Shown: one piece after another, positions 37,254 to 46,174 of the stretch
Layout: each line of letters opens with the position of its first letter
Position numbering within the stretch: position 1 is the stretch's first letter
Assembly (NCBI GenBank): GCA_018242525.1
Contig: JAFEBS010000017.1
Location: 223,106 to 287,105 of the forward strand
Source: Planctomycetota bacterium
GTDB lineage: Bacteria; Planctomycetota; Planctomycetia; Planctomycetales; Planctomycetaceae
Length of the DNA: 64,000 nucleotides
Direction: 5' to 3'
Notes under the pieces: generated by a model
Seen by the model: the letters and a program-made list of their open reading frames with translations, nothing else
Database searches by the model: none
What the model was told of the DNA's origin: nothing
Position numbers and translations under genes: made by a program

Positions 37254-37661
37254 ATGTCCACCGGTGACAAGCTGCGACTGGTGATTGTTACTCCCGAGCG
37301 AACTTTGCTCGATGAGCCGGCGTCTGCGCTGCGCTTTCCGCTGTACGACGGCGATATCGGAATCCTGCCTGGTCGCCTGCCGCTGATCGGTCGCTTGGGA
37401 TGCGGCGAGCTGAAGGTGACCAACAGTACGGGACATCGCAGTTTCTTTGTTGATGGTGGCTTCGTGCAAGTTCTGGGCTCCACAATCTCCCTGTTGACCC
37501 ATCGTGCTGTGCCCGTCGAAAACCTGGTGGTGGCCGACGCCGAAAAGCAGTTGGCTGCTGCGGATGGTCGAGTCGCGCGGACCGACGACGAGGTGAAGGC
37601 CAAGTTGGCGGATCAGCAACGCGCACGCCGAATGTTGCATCTGGCGAAAGCATCTCACTAA
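37254..37661 (+). CDS. atpC: ATP synthase F1 subunit epsilon
   Basis: Epsilon, 135 residues, typical length. The N-terminal beta sandwich begins LRLVIVTPERTLLDEPASALRFP and contains GDIGILPGRLPLIGRLGCGEL; the C-terminal two helices follow (NLVVADAEKQLAAADG, DEVKAKLADQQRARRML). The ATG at 37254 matches the family start; the frame is open upstream to a TTG at 37206 next to GGGAGGA, but that spacing is too short. It is last in the operon; no clear terminator follows. Confidence 0.94.
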   Translation: MSTGDKLRLVIVTPERTLLDEPASALRFPLYDGDIGILPGRLPLIGRLGCGELKVTNSTGHRSFFVDGGFVQVLGSTISLLTHRAVPVENLVVADAEKQLAAADGRVARTDDEVKAKLADQQRARRMLHLAKASH

Positions 37662-37937
37662 TCTGTGACGAACCACCTGTCGCATCCGGAAAGTCTTCGC
37701 AGAACTGCGCAGCTTTTCGAAAGTCGCCAGCGAATCGGCCACAAAGATTGCCTGACCTGAAGACTTTACTGCGCTTGCTGCGTCGAATCGGCGAATCGGC
37801 GTCAGCGTCTGTTCCGCCCAATCTCGATTGATTCACGGCGGCAGATTCCGCCGGACGAAACTAAGGGTGGTCAACCTCTGCTGTGCTTCGCCAATGGCAA
37901 GCGTTTGTCTGCCCGACACGATGTTGGATCGCCACCC

Positions 37938-38705
37938 ATGCCCACTGCCTTGCCCTGTCTGACCATCGATCGCTGTACCGATACCCACGCCGAAACCTCT
38001 GCCTGTCTGGTCCTGGAAACAGAAGACCGATCTCTGGTTGTGGATCGAGACCGAATTCGGATTGGTGCCAGCCCGCTCTGTGAGATTCAACTGCAGGAAG
38101 GTCCCGCTTTGCATAGTGTCATCCGCGTTGACAATGGCGTGACCTGGATCGAAGCCGATGAATCGGTGTCCGATCTGATGGTCAACTGGAGAAACTGTCG
38201 ACGGATGGCGCTGCGCAACGAAGACGTGATTCTGGTGCCAGGATTGGAACTGACCGTTCGCGAACGATTCGCAGTTTCGATTGCTGACGCCGCGTCCGGG
38301 CAGCCTGAAGAAATCACGGCGCTGTCGGCTGAAGAGTTGTGTGATCGGATTCTGTCCGAACAATCGGTCGTCGATGAATTCGAGTCCACACGACTCGACG
38401 GTGTGAAAAAGCTGATGGCGGCGATCAAGCAGGTCGCCCGTGCCGACTATTCCGACACACACGTCCTGGATTCTGCGCCGGCCGGGGAATTCGCGGACGA
38501 CTGCGAACGGCTGCTCGATCAGATTCGCGAGATGTCCGAGATGATGACCGGCCGGACACAGGAACTGGATCAGTGCGAAGGTGAACTGATCGCCGCCACA
38601 TCGTTGCTGCAGGAGACTCAGGAACGCGTCTCGCGTCAGATCGACGACCTGCTCGACCAGATTGCGGATGTTTCTCCCGCAACTGAATTGCGGGCCAGTG
38701 CCTGA
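37938..38705 (+). CDS. FHA-domain-like protein with C-terminal coiled coil
   Basis: About 255 residues. The N-terminal part reads like a forkhead-associated domain (IRIGASPLCEIQLQ, then LHSVIRVDNGVTWIEAD, and LVPGLELTV), in which an Arg and Ser normally contact phosphothreonine. Here RIGASPLCEI keeps the Arg-Ile-Gly and Ser. The rest is acidic and helical, with a coiled coil near 190-245. Such proteins are phosphopeptide readers downstream of Ser/Thr kinases, and two kinases are encoded in this window. The start is uncertain: ATG 37938 or 37905. Confidence 0.6.
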   Translation: MPTALPCLTIDRCTDTHAETSACLVLETEDRSLVVDRDRIRIGASPLCEIQLQEGPALHSVIRVDNGVTWIEADESVSDLMVNWRNCRRMALRNEDVILVPGLELTVRERFAVSIADAASGQPEEITALSAEELCDRILSEQSVVDEFESTRLDGVKKLMAAIKQVARADYSDTHVLDSAPAGEFADDCERLLDQIREMSEMMTGRTQELDQCEGELIAATSLLQETQERVSRQIDDLLDQIADVSPATELRASA

Positions 38706-38743
38706 CGCTACCGTTTGTCCTTGCCGCGGCCACTCTTGTCGCC

Positions 38744-38770
38744 GCGGTCAGACCCCATTGGAGGGCGAAG
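38744..38770. repeat. Partial type A palindromic repeat
   Basis: The fragment GCGGTCAGACCCCATTGGAGGGC resembles one arm of the type A/B elements; the opposite arm is missing. It lies just after the FHA gene. Confidence 0.5.
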
Positions 38771-38877
38771 CCACCGCACCGTCCGCTCGCCGCAGCTTTG
38801 GCAGGCCCGGCCGGTTGGAGTCGGGCGTTCGGCACGGTATCTTGCGAGGCACTTCCCCTTCCTTTGGAGACTTCGCC

Positions 38878-39915
38878 ATGCTTCGCGCGCTGATTGCCCT
38901 GAGCCTGTGTCTGTTCACGATGCCTCAACTGTTCGCTGGTGTCAACGATGGCCGATTCGATATCTATTTCATCGATGTCGAAGGGGGGGCCGCGACATTG
39001 CTGGTCACTCCGGTCGGTGAGTCTGTGCTGATCGATTCTGGCTACCCGGACAACGGAGGACGTGATCGCGACCGGATTCTCGATGTGATCCAGAACGTGG
39101 CGAAGCTGGATCATCTGGATCATGCGTCGGTTTCGCACTGGCACCTGGACCACTTTGGCAACCACGCATCGCTCGCGGACAAGATCAAGATCCGGAACTT
39201 CTGGGATCGCGGCATTCCGGAATCGCTGGCGGAAGACAAGGGATTCGGCGATCGAATCGCCCTGTACCGGGCCGCCACCCAGAACAAGAGCAAGGCGGTC
39301 AAGGCTGGTGATACGTTCACCCTGGATTCACCGGGTCAGCCGATCCAGATCAAGGTGGTCACCGCCAGTGGGGACGTGATTCCCAACGAAGGTCCGGCCA
39401 ATCCGCATGCCGCGCTGCACACGCCGCAGGCGGATGATCCGACCGACAATGCCAAAAGTGTCAGCCTGCTGTTCACGTTCGGCAAGTTCCGCTTCCTGAC
39501 CTGCGGCGACCTGACCTGGAACACCGAAGCCAGGTTGATGACCCCGAACAATCCTGTCGGGCAGATTGACCTGTTCATGGTGACCCACCATGGTTTGAAC
39601 GTGAGCAACAATCCTGTGATGGTGCTGGCCCTGGATCCTCGAGTTGCGGTCAGTTGCAATGGTCCGACCAAGGGAGGCGCACCGGAAACGATCGCCACGC
39701 TGAAGAAAGTCCAGTCGCTGCAGGCCATGTATCAACTGCATCGCAATATCAAACTGGCCGACAACCAGCAGGCCCCGCCGGAAAACATCGCCAACCAGGA
39801 AGATACCGGTGCCTGCAAAGGAACCTGGATCAAGGCCTCGGTCGCGAAGGACGGAGCCAGTTACACAGTTCAAGTCGGAGCCGACGGCAAGCCACGGGAA
39901 TTCCAGACTCGCTGA
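38878..39915 (+). CDS. Secreted metallo-beta-lactamase-fold hydrolase (ComEC-C-terminal-like)
   Basis: A 345-residue protein with a signal peptide (MLRALIALSLCLFTMPQLFAG). The MBL fold is shown by FIDVEGGAATLLVTPVGESVLIDSG, the metal motif SHWHLDHFGN (HxHxDH), LTCGDLTWNTE and MVTHHGLNVSNN. The pattern is that of the soluble hydrolase domain related to ComEC/Rec2 C-termini. Substrate unknown; nuclease or phosphodiesterase activity is only a guess. The ATG at 38878 has GGAGA 8 bases upstream; in-frame sequence before it contains a repeat fragment. Confidence 0.82.
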   Translation: MLRALIALSLCLFTMPQLFAGVNDGRFDIYFIDVEGGAATLLVTPVGESVLIDSGYPDNGGRDRDRILDVIQNVAKLDHLDHASVSHWHLDHFGNHASLADKIKIRNFWDRGIPESLAEDKGFGDRIALYRAATQNKSKAVKAGDTFTLDSPGQPIQIKVVTASGDVIPNEGPANPHAALHTPQADDPTDNAKSVSLLFTFGKFRFLTCGDLTWNTEARLMTPNNPVGQIDLFMVTHHGLNVSNNPVMVLALDPRVAVSCNGPTKGGAPETIATLKKVQSLQAMYQLHRNIKLADNQQAPPENIANQEDTGACKGTWIKASVAKDGASYTVQVGADGKPREFQTR

Positions 39916-39996
39916 TGCCGGCAAACACAAGCCCGACGCGCGCGTTTTGAAGTTGCGCTACGAAAACCAGTTCGGTTGTTGCGTGAAGGGGCCGAT

Positions 39997-41034
39997 GTGT
40001 CACTGCTGATCGGCATGGATGAAGCGGGACTTGGTCCAAACCTGGGGCCGTTTATTGTGGCGGCCACGGTGTGGCAGGTCCCCGGTTCGCCGGGTGATTT
40101 CGATTTCTGGACGGCCTTTGAATCGATCCTGACCCATTCACCAACCTCCTGCGACCCCCGACTGCATATCGCGGATTCCAAACAGGTGTTTCAACCGCAG
40201 CGTGGCCTGGCTTCTCTGGAACGCGGCGTCTGGTCGGCCCTGCGACTGGCGGGTGTTCAACCCGGAACCTTTGATTCACTCTGTGAAGCGCTGTCGAATC
40301 CGGTTCGCGTCGACATGCCAGCGGTTGTGCGGTCCGGTTCTGGAGAGCGATCCTTGTTCGACGATGCGGAATTGTCGGCTGCGCGATCGCCCACCGAAAC
40401 GGCAAGAACCCCGGACGACCGGATTCCGCTGCCGTGGTACGAGGGAATCAGGCTGCCATTGCCGGTGGAATCGAACGAAGCCAATCTGGTCGCTCCGTGG
40501 CAGCAGGCGTGCGAGCGACTTGGAGTGCAACTGATGGCAATTCGCGCCGATGTGGTGGAGCCGCGCCGCTTCAACCGACTGGTGCGCCGGTACGACAACA
40601 AATCGCAAGCCACATCACGTCTGGCGATGAACCTGTTGCAGGGAGTGTGGAATCCCGACGATCAGCCAGCGCTGATCGTGGCCGACAAGCATGGTGGCCG
40701 AAACCGGTACGATACCCTGCTCGCCGAAACATTCGGTCGACGGGTCGAATGTCTGACGGAAGGGGCCGAACAAAGTGTCTATCGAGTCGGCCGGGGCGAA
40801 GTCCGATTCCAGCCGCGCGCGGAATCGCATGGTCCGGTGGCACTCGCCTCCATGACGGCCAAGTATCTGCGAGAACTGGCGATGCACCAGTTCAACCGCT
40901 TCTGGAAGTCGCAAATCCCCGACCTGAAGCCAACCCAGGGCTATCCACTGGACGCGAAGCGATTCCGTGAAGAAATTGCCGACACGCAACGGCAATTGCA
41001 GATTTCCGACGAGATTCTGTGGCGCCAGCGATAA
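39997..41034 (+). CDS. RNase HII-like protein with altered signature
   Basis: A 345-residue protein starting LLIGMDEAGLGPNLGPFIVAA, which aligns with the RNase HII start (GxDEAGRGPLAGPxVxAA) but has Leu for the Arg of the GRG motif that reads the ribonucleotide 2'-OH. The DSK motif follows (LHIADSKQVFQPQRG). Near the C-terminus VALASMTAKYLRELAM matches the AAASIxAKxTRDxxM segment with Glu in place of Asp, then PTQGYPLDAKRF matches the GYGT block. About 130 extra residues lie between DSK and the C-terminal motif. So the fold is probably RNase HII-like, but activity on RNA-DNA junctions is doubtful. A GTG start with AAGGGG 6 bases upstream is used. Confidence 0.7.
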   Translation: MSLLIGMDEAGLGPNLGPFIVAATVWQVPGSPGDFDFWTAFESILTHSPTSCDPRLHIADSKQVFQPQRGLASLERGVWSALRLAGVQPGTFDSLCEALSNPVRVDMPAVVRSGSGERSLFDDAELSAARSPTETARTPDDRIPLPWYEGIRLPLPVESNEANLVAPWQQACERLGVQLMAIRADVVEPRRFNRLVRRYDNKSQATSRLAMNLLQGVWNPDDQPALIVADKHGGRNRYDTLLAETFGRRVECLTEGAEQSVYRVGRGEVRFQPRAESHGPVALASMTAKYLRELAMHQFNRFWKSQIPDLKPTQGYPLDAKRFREEIADTQRQLQISDEILWRQR

Positions 41035-41183
41035 ACGAGTGTGGTGTCAGGCAGCGACAACGTCTGCATTCACGGAATCGCGGTCGACGAGCCACAATTC
41101 GTTCTTACGCAATTTTGATAAGCAACCGATAATTGTGTCGTATCGGTATGGCCACTGTCAGCATTTCTCATGGAAGATTCTGA

Positions 41184-42617
41184 ATGCCGCTGCACAGCAT
41201 CACGTTCTATCGCTTCGCATTGGAGTCGTTTGCGCGAGATCACCAAAACTCGCGGAAAGCAGTTGAATCCCATCGGAATCGATTGCTGCGATCATTGCTT
41301 CTTCATGCTCGCGAACATGTTACGTTTCAGCGGCCAAGACTCGCCAACGTCGATCTGGACAAGATCCGGCTCACGGATATCCCGGCAACCACCAAGTCCG
41401 CCATGATGGAGTCGTTTGACGCGACCATTGCCGATGGAGTTGTCACCCTGGAGCAGGCGATCGCGACGGACTCGAACAAGCATCGGCTGGAATTGCCGAT
41501 TATCAACGGCAAGTACATCGTGGTCAAAACGAGCGGGACATCGGGCAAGCCATCCTGGATGGTCACCGGTTTGCGAGATTGGGCGATCCTGCGAGGAGCG
41601 ACGTTTGGACGAATGGCGCGAAACTGGCTGACAGCCGGTCGAGTCCTCCAATCACCATTTCGTCCGATCCGCACGGCCTGTCTGGCTGCCGAACATTCCC
41701 ATTCAATGACCTGGCAGGCTTCGAGGTCCGCCGAGTTGTGGGCACGACCGTTTGTCAACTCGCGTTTCTATTCTGTCGTTGAATCCGTGGACCGAATCGC
41801 TCAGGCATTGAACGACTACCGTCCCGAATACCTGCATGCGTACCCGACGGCCGCCGAGATGCTCGCGCGGTATCGCCTGGATGGTGGCAAACTGAGATTT
41901 GACCCGGAGTTGATGTCCGTTGGCAGCGAGGCGTTGACGGACATTGCCCGAGCCTGCATCCGGGAAGCATTTCCCAGGACTCGGCTCGTGGACCACTATG
42001 GAATGAGCGAGTGTTTGCCGCTGTCGACCGAGTGTCACCACGGGAACAAGCACATCAGCACGGACTACGCGATTCTGGAAGCCGTCGACGCGGACGACAA
42101 TCCGGTCCAGCCCGGTGAATTGTCGGATCACGTCCTGGTAACAAACCTCATCAATCGCGTACAACCCGTGATACGTTATCGAGTCGATGACAGCATACGG
42201 GTGTCTCAGGAACAGTGCGCCTGTGGCAGTGTGTTCCCGACTGTTCAGGTCGTCGGTCGAAAGGGAAGCCAGATTCACCTGCGAAATGATGGCGGCATGT
42301 GGCAACTGTTGAGTCCCCCGGTGGTGGTCGACACCATGCTGCGGACGAAGGGTGTGTCACAGTTCCAGGTCATTCATCTGCGCCAGAATGAACTCCGCGT
42401 AAAGTTCATCCCCTCGAAAGGACACGAAGTCGCCAGTGTGGCGGCGTCCGTGGAACTTCAATTCGCCAATGTTCTTCGTCGACTGAATTGTTTCAATTCT
42501 GTCACAGTCGTTACGGAGCATGTGGATCGGTTTGAGCGGACTGAAGTCGGTGGAAAGTTGCTGCAAACGATCTCGCTCGTTCCCGCCCCCGTCTCTAACC
42601 AGAAAATCGCCGCCTGA
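41184..42617 (+). CDS. PaaK-like adenylate-forming enzyme (phenylacetate-CoA ligase family)
   Basis: A 477-residue ANL-superfamily protein related to PaaK and coenzyme F390 synthetase. Motifs: the P-loop VKTSGTSGKPSWM near 114, LHAYPTAAEMLARY, VDHYGMSECLPLS near 277, and NRVQPVIRYRVDD near 323 with CACGS after it. It probably adenylates a carboxylic acid, with or without CoA transfer; the acid is unknown. The fatty-acid desaturase gene starts 19 bases downstream on the same strand, so a fatty or hydrophobic acid substrate is a reasonable inference. Confidence 0.82.
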   Translation: MPLHSITFYRFALESFARDHQNSRKAVESHRNRLLRSLLLHAREHVTFQRPRLANVDLDKIRLTDIPATTKSAMMESFDATIADGVVTLEQAIATDSNKHRLELPIINGKYIVVKTSGTSGKPSWMVTGLRDWAILRGATFGRMARNWLTAGRVLQSPFRPIRTACLAAEHSHSMTWQASRSAELWARPFVNSRFYSVVESVDRIAQALNDYRPEYLHAYPTAAEMLARYRLDGGKLRFDPELMSVGSEALTDIARACIREAFPRTRLVDHYGMSECLPLSTECHHGNKHISTDYAILEAVDADDNPVQPGELSDHVLVTNLINRVQPVIRYRVDDSIRVSQEQCACGSVFPTVQVVGRKGSQIHLRNDGGMWQLLSPPVVVDTMLRTKGVSQFQVIHLRQNELRVKFIPSKGHEVASVAASVELQFANVLRRLNCFNSVTVVTEHVDRFERTEVGGKLLQTISLVPAPVSNQKIAA

Positions 42618-42636
42618 ATTTCGAATAAGGATGAAA

Positions 42637-43683
42637 ATGTCGAAGACAGAATTCACTCAGGAAGAATTGCATTCGCTGGGAGAACATACCTTCTGGCCTC
42701 GAATGCTGTTGTTTCCCGTCCTGGCAGTCATTGGCTATGTCGGATTTGTCAGTGGACTGGGTGGCGACAGTTTGTGGGTCCGGTCCGCCTGGTCACTCGG
42801 TCTGGGCTACTGCTGGTTTTGCGTCGCAGGATCGTTTCACGAGAGCGTCCATCAGACGATGGGCAAGAATCGCACCGCCAACATCTGGTTTGGTCGAGTG
42901 GTCGGAACATTCCTGGGAGTCCCCTACACGGCCTATCGCGAATCGCACATACGGCATCATGCCTATTTGAATACGCCGCAGGATTACGAACTGTGGCCCT
43001 ATTCCAAGCCTACGACGTCCCTGGCGTTTCGCCGGGTGTTTGTCCTTTTTGACCTCTTCGGTGCGGTTCTATCAGGGCCTGTTGTTTATAGTCGCATCTA
43101 TTTCAAGAAGGATTCCCCGATCAGTGCCGAGGCACGGGCCACGCTGAAGCGTGAATACCTGGCGATGGCCGCCTTCTGGGGGACGGTGCTGCTGAGCGTC
43201 GCCGGACTTTCATTGGCCGGTCAGATTGACTGGTCCAGGTTCGACCCGATGTGGCTGTTGCCACTGCCGATCGCGGCGTTCTTCAACGGATTCCGGAAGT
43301 TCACCGAGCACCTGGGAATGTCCAGCACGGACCCCATCCTGGGGACTCGTACAGTTATCGGAAAGGGCCTGCTCACGCGACTCAGTTCTTACTTCAACTT
43401 TGAACTGTTCGTGCATGGACCGCATCATCGTTATCCAAAGGCACCCCACTTCGAATTGGAAACCCGCCTGGCGGAATATCAACGCAAGCACCCCGACGCC
43501 GTGGTCCCTCTGTTTCCGACTTACTGGGCCGCCCTGTGGGATACGCTTCCCTGGCTGTGGAACCCGGGTGTCGGACAGACAATCGGCGGGGACGCCAGGT
43601 ACCACGTTGCTGAGGGTGTGGAAAACTTCGTCGCCGAAGTGGGGGCCGCGCCGCCCGAGGATTCCGTTCGCCACGCCGCGTAG
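42637..43683 (+). CDS. Membrane fatty-acid desaturase/hydroxylase-type di-iron enzyme
   Basis: A 348-residue integral membrane protein with three His boxes: HESVH (SFHESVHQT), HIRHH (ESHIRHHAY) and HGPHH (LFVHGPHHRYP), plus an additional His in FTEHLG. Hydrophobic helices surround them (LLFPVLAVIGYVGFVSGL, SLGLGYCWFCVAGS, AMAAFWGTVLLSVAGLSLAG). The family introduces double bonds or hydroxyls in acyl chains. AAGGA lies 5 bases before ATG 42637. It is probably cotranscribed with the PaaK-like gene and converges on a glycosyltransferase gene with a 3-base gap. Confidence 0.88.
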   Translation: MSKTEFTQEELHSLGEHTFWPRMLLFPVLAVIGYVGFVSGLGGDSLWVRSAWSLGLGYCWFCVAGSFHESVHQTMGKNRTANIWFGRVVGTFLGVPYTAYRESHIRHHAYLNTPQDYELWPYSKPTTSLAFRRVFVLFDLFGAVLSGPVVYSRIYFKKDSPISAEARATLKREYLAMAAFWGTVLLSVAGLSLAGQIDWSRFDPMWLLPLPIAAFFNGFRKFTEHLGMSSTDPILGTRTVIGKGLLTRLSSYFNFELFVHGPHHRYPKAPHFELETRLAEYQRKHPDAVVPLFPTYWAALWDTLPWLWNPGVGQTIGGDARYHVAEGVENFVAEVGAAPPEDSVRHAA

Positions 43684-43686
43684 CAG

Positions 43687-44709
43687 TCATGTCAGGCTCT
43701 GTACCGATTCCCGGAAGGCCGCTGCGTAACAGTCGGCCATCTGGCCGGGATTACGTGCGGCAACCACGTACTGCCGCAGTTGCGGGGCACGGGCGGCATG
43801 TCGCGGCCAGTCATCCAGCACTTCGTGAATCCGCTGATTCAGGTCGCTGAAGTCTGGCCGGCAGGCAATGTAGTGTCGTTCATCCAGGGGCAGCGCTGAA
43901 TCGATAAAGTCCGTGCGCGGCTTGATCAGCACGCACCCCGCCAGCAGGGCTTCGTAGTCGCGAATGCAGGTTTCGCCCCAACCCCAGGGGGAAACGCAGA
44001 TGCGGGAACGCAGCAACAATTCGCGATAATTCTCGTCGAGGAAGACGCGTCCACGTCCCACGACGGTACGAATTCCCGGAATCCCCGACAATTGGTCCAG
44101 GACCGCCTGCCGATGCCAACAGATGGTTGGACAGGTGTAGTTGACGCTGTGAGCACAAAACACGTCAATCGACCGTCGGCCCGTCACCGCGAATTCCGGG
44201 AGGTCGGCCAGCGGACCACACTGGTCGAATCCCCAGTAGCCCACGCCCAGTCGAATCCGCGAATACGCGGCGGGTGAAATGGGACGGACCAGCGCCTCAG
44301 ACCCGGCAGAAACCGGCACCGGATGAATCTCGCGAATCAGGCGGGCGTGATGAGTGGTGTCGTCCGCCACGCAGTTGTATGTTTCGCGGCGAGAGTACCG
44401 CGAAATCTTGATCAGGCCCAGCAGATTGGGCACTTCCAGCAGATCGCGGGCGATCGTCCCGTGCGGGTGAAACCGCCACCACAAAAACGCGCCATCCGTT
44501 CGATCGAACAGGACAAACGGACGCTCCGTGGACGGGGGACCCTGTTCGCAATCCGCGAACTCAATGTCGCCACGCGTTGGGCTGAATTCAATTCCGCGTT
44601 CGCGCAGTGGTTGCACGAGACGCGCCATTGGCTGCAGAAAATAGTCGTCCTGCTGAATTGCCCGGTCGAAATTGATCTCCGTGCGGAAGACCAGCGGCGT
44701 CTCGCCCAT
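43687..44709 (-). CDS. Glycosyltransferase-like protein (exostosin-type C-terminal region)
   Basis: A 340-residue cytosolic protein. The C-terminal half contains ICVSPWGWGETCIRDYEALLAG and CVLIKPRTDFID, resembling the donor-binding half of GT-B glycosyltransferases such as exostosin-like enzymes. The N-terminal half is unfamiliar. The start codon lies one base after the stop of the GT4 gene, so translation is coupled. It is the third of a kinase-GT4-GT series. Sugar donor and acceptor unknown. Confidence 0.65.
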   Translation of the reverse strand: MGETPLVFRTEINFDRAIQQDDYFLQPMARLVQPLRERGIEFSPTRGDIEFADCEQGPPSTERPFVLFDRTDGAFLWWRFHPHGTIARDLLEVPNLLGLIKISRYSRRETYNCVADDTTHHARLIREIHPVPVSAGSEALVRPISPAAYSRIRLGVGYWGFDQCGPLADLPEFAVTGRRSIDVFCAHSVNYTCPTICWHRQAVLDQLSGIPGIRTVVGRGRVFLDENYRELLLRSRICVSPWGWGETCIRDYEALLAGCVLIKPRTDFIDSALPLDERHYIACRPDFSDLNQRIHEVLDDWPRHAARAPQLRQYVVAARNPGQMADCYAAAFRESVQSLT

Positions 44710-44710
44710 C

Positions 44711-46141
44711 CTAGATCAACCCTCGAATCAACTGCTCATAGTCGCGGCTCATGCGCTTCGAATAGCCAAACGATTCCACGACACGCTGCCCTTCCGCCGC
44801 CAGTCCGCGTCGCCAGTCTCGATGCTTGTGCAGCAGTTCCAGTGACCTGGCCAGGTGACGCGGAGAACCATCAAACAGCAGTCCGGTGACCTTGTCTTCG
44901 ATGAATTCGGCCGCAGACCCAACCGGTGTTGTCACCGCCGGAAGTCCGCTCAACATCGCCTCCAGCAGTGCCAGTGAACAGCCTTCCTGATCAGAAGCCA
45001 TGCAGAACACGTCGGCGGCGGCATATAGGTCTCCCATCCCGCTGGCGGATGACGTGAAGATCACCCGCCCTGGTACCAGTGAATCGGCCAGTTGGCGCAA
45101 TTCTCCTTCCAGGTGGCCGGAGCCAATCACGAGCAACTTGCATTGCGGAGGCAGATACGCAATCGCCTTGATGATGCAGTCCACCCGCTTTTCCGCCGCC
45201 AGTCGACCGCAGTATGCGATCAGAAAATCGTCGGAATTCAAACCCCACTGCTGACGGGTTTCCTGCCGGCTCTGGGTCCGCGCCAGTCGCCGATTATCGA
45301 TCCCATTGTAAATCACCGTCGTCGGAACATCGTAACAGACTCGTTGAGCAACGCGATGGCTGACCGCGACGAAGTGATCGACCGACCGACGACTCCCGTC
45401 CACAAAAATGCGGCTCCAGGGTCCTTCCCCATGCACGATCTGAATCGACAACGGTCGGGGTACGTCGCCCACATATTGATCCAGGCAGACGCCCCAGCTC
45501 AACAGTACATCGGCGTTTTGAATGGCTCGCTGGACAGATTCCCGGCCACCGACCTCCACCGAGATGTTGACGTCCGCCAGCCGGGCAATGTAGTTGGCGC
45601 TGGCGTACCCGCCATGTACGGCGATATGACTGACGATCTGCATGAATTCCGGATTGACAACCGCGGCCAGATCCAGCAACCATTGTTCGGCACCACCCTG
45701 CAGCAGATGAGGCCCGACATGGACGACTCGCAACGGCCGGTCCAGCGGCTTGGTTGGATGAATCCGCGGGCCGGTTGGTCCGACATCGCCTGTGGAACGA
45801 TCGATTGCGGAGTTGATCGCAGGAGCATCGGGGAACAGGTAGTACGTCGCGCCCCGGGGAACCTGATCGAAAGACGTTGACGCCGCGGAGGCCATCGCCG
45901 GACCAGGGTCCGGAAACATGTAATAGGCGAACGGAGACTGCTGGATTTCCGCGACCGCGCCAGGGTCAGCCGCAGTCGACGTACCAAACAAATAGTAAGG
46001 TGGATCTGACGTCGGAGTCGATTTCGACGGACCAGCCGCGCCTGTATTGGAATCAAGCGCAAAAGGCTCGGTATCGACTCTGACCGGAACAAATCCACCA
46101 TTGAACGAATAGGGCAGTGACAATGTTCTACCTCTTGACAT
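44711..46141 (-). CDS. Family 4 glycosyltransferase with N-terminal YYLFPD repeats
   Basis: A 476-residue protein. The last 340 residues form a GT4 enzyme: LRVVHVGPHLLQGGAEQWL, VIYNGIDNRRL, IAYCGRLAAEKRVD, and the donor-site ASDQEGCSLALLEAMLSGLP with TPVGSAAEFI. The first 130 residues are low-complexity, Ala/Pro/Ser-rich, and hold three spaced motifs YYLF (49-52), YYMFPD (73-78) and YYLFPD (100-105). I know no function for this repeat; it may be a docking tail. The gene lies 33 bases after the large kinase gene. No Shine-Dalgarno is evident before the ATG. Confidence 0.85.
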   Translation of the reverse strand: MSRGRTLSLPYSFNGGFVPVRVDTEPFALDSNTGAAGPSKSTPTSDPPYYLFGTSTAADPGAVAEIQQSPFAYYMFPDPGPAMASAASTSFDQVPRGATYYLFPDAPAINSAIDRSTGDVGPTGPRIHPTKPLDRPLRVVHVGPHLLQGGAEQWLLDLAAVVNPEFMQIVSHIAVHGGYASANYIARLADVNISVEVGGRESVQRAIQNADVLLSWGVCLDQYVGDVPRPLSIQIVHGEGPWSRIFVDGSRRSVDHFVAVSHRVAQRVCYDVPTTVIYNGIDNRRLARTQSRQETRQQWGLNSDDFLIAYCGRLAAEKRVDCIIKAIAYLPPQCKLLVIGSGHLEGELRQLADSLVPGRVIFTSSASGMGDLYAAADVFCMASDQEGCSLALLEAMLSGLPAVTTPVGSAAEFIEDKVTGLLFDGSPRHLARSLELLHKHRDWRRGLAAEGQRVVESFGYSKRMSRDYEQLIRGLI

Positions 46142-46174
46142 GAATTTAAGTTTTCACTGCGACTCCGTTCGTGG

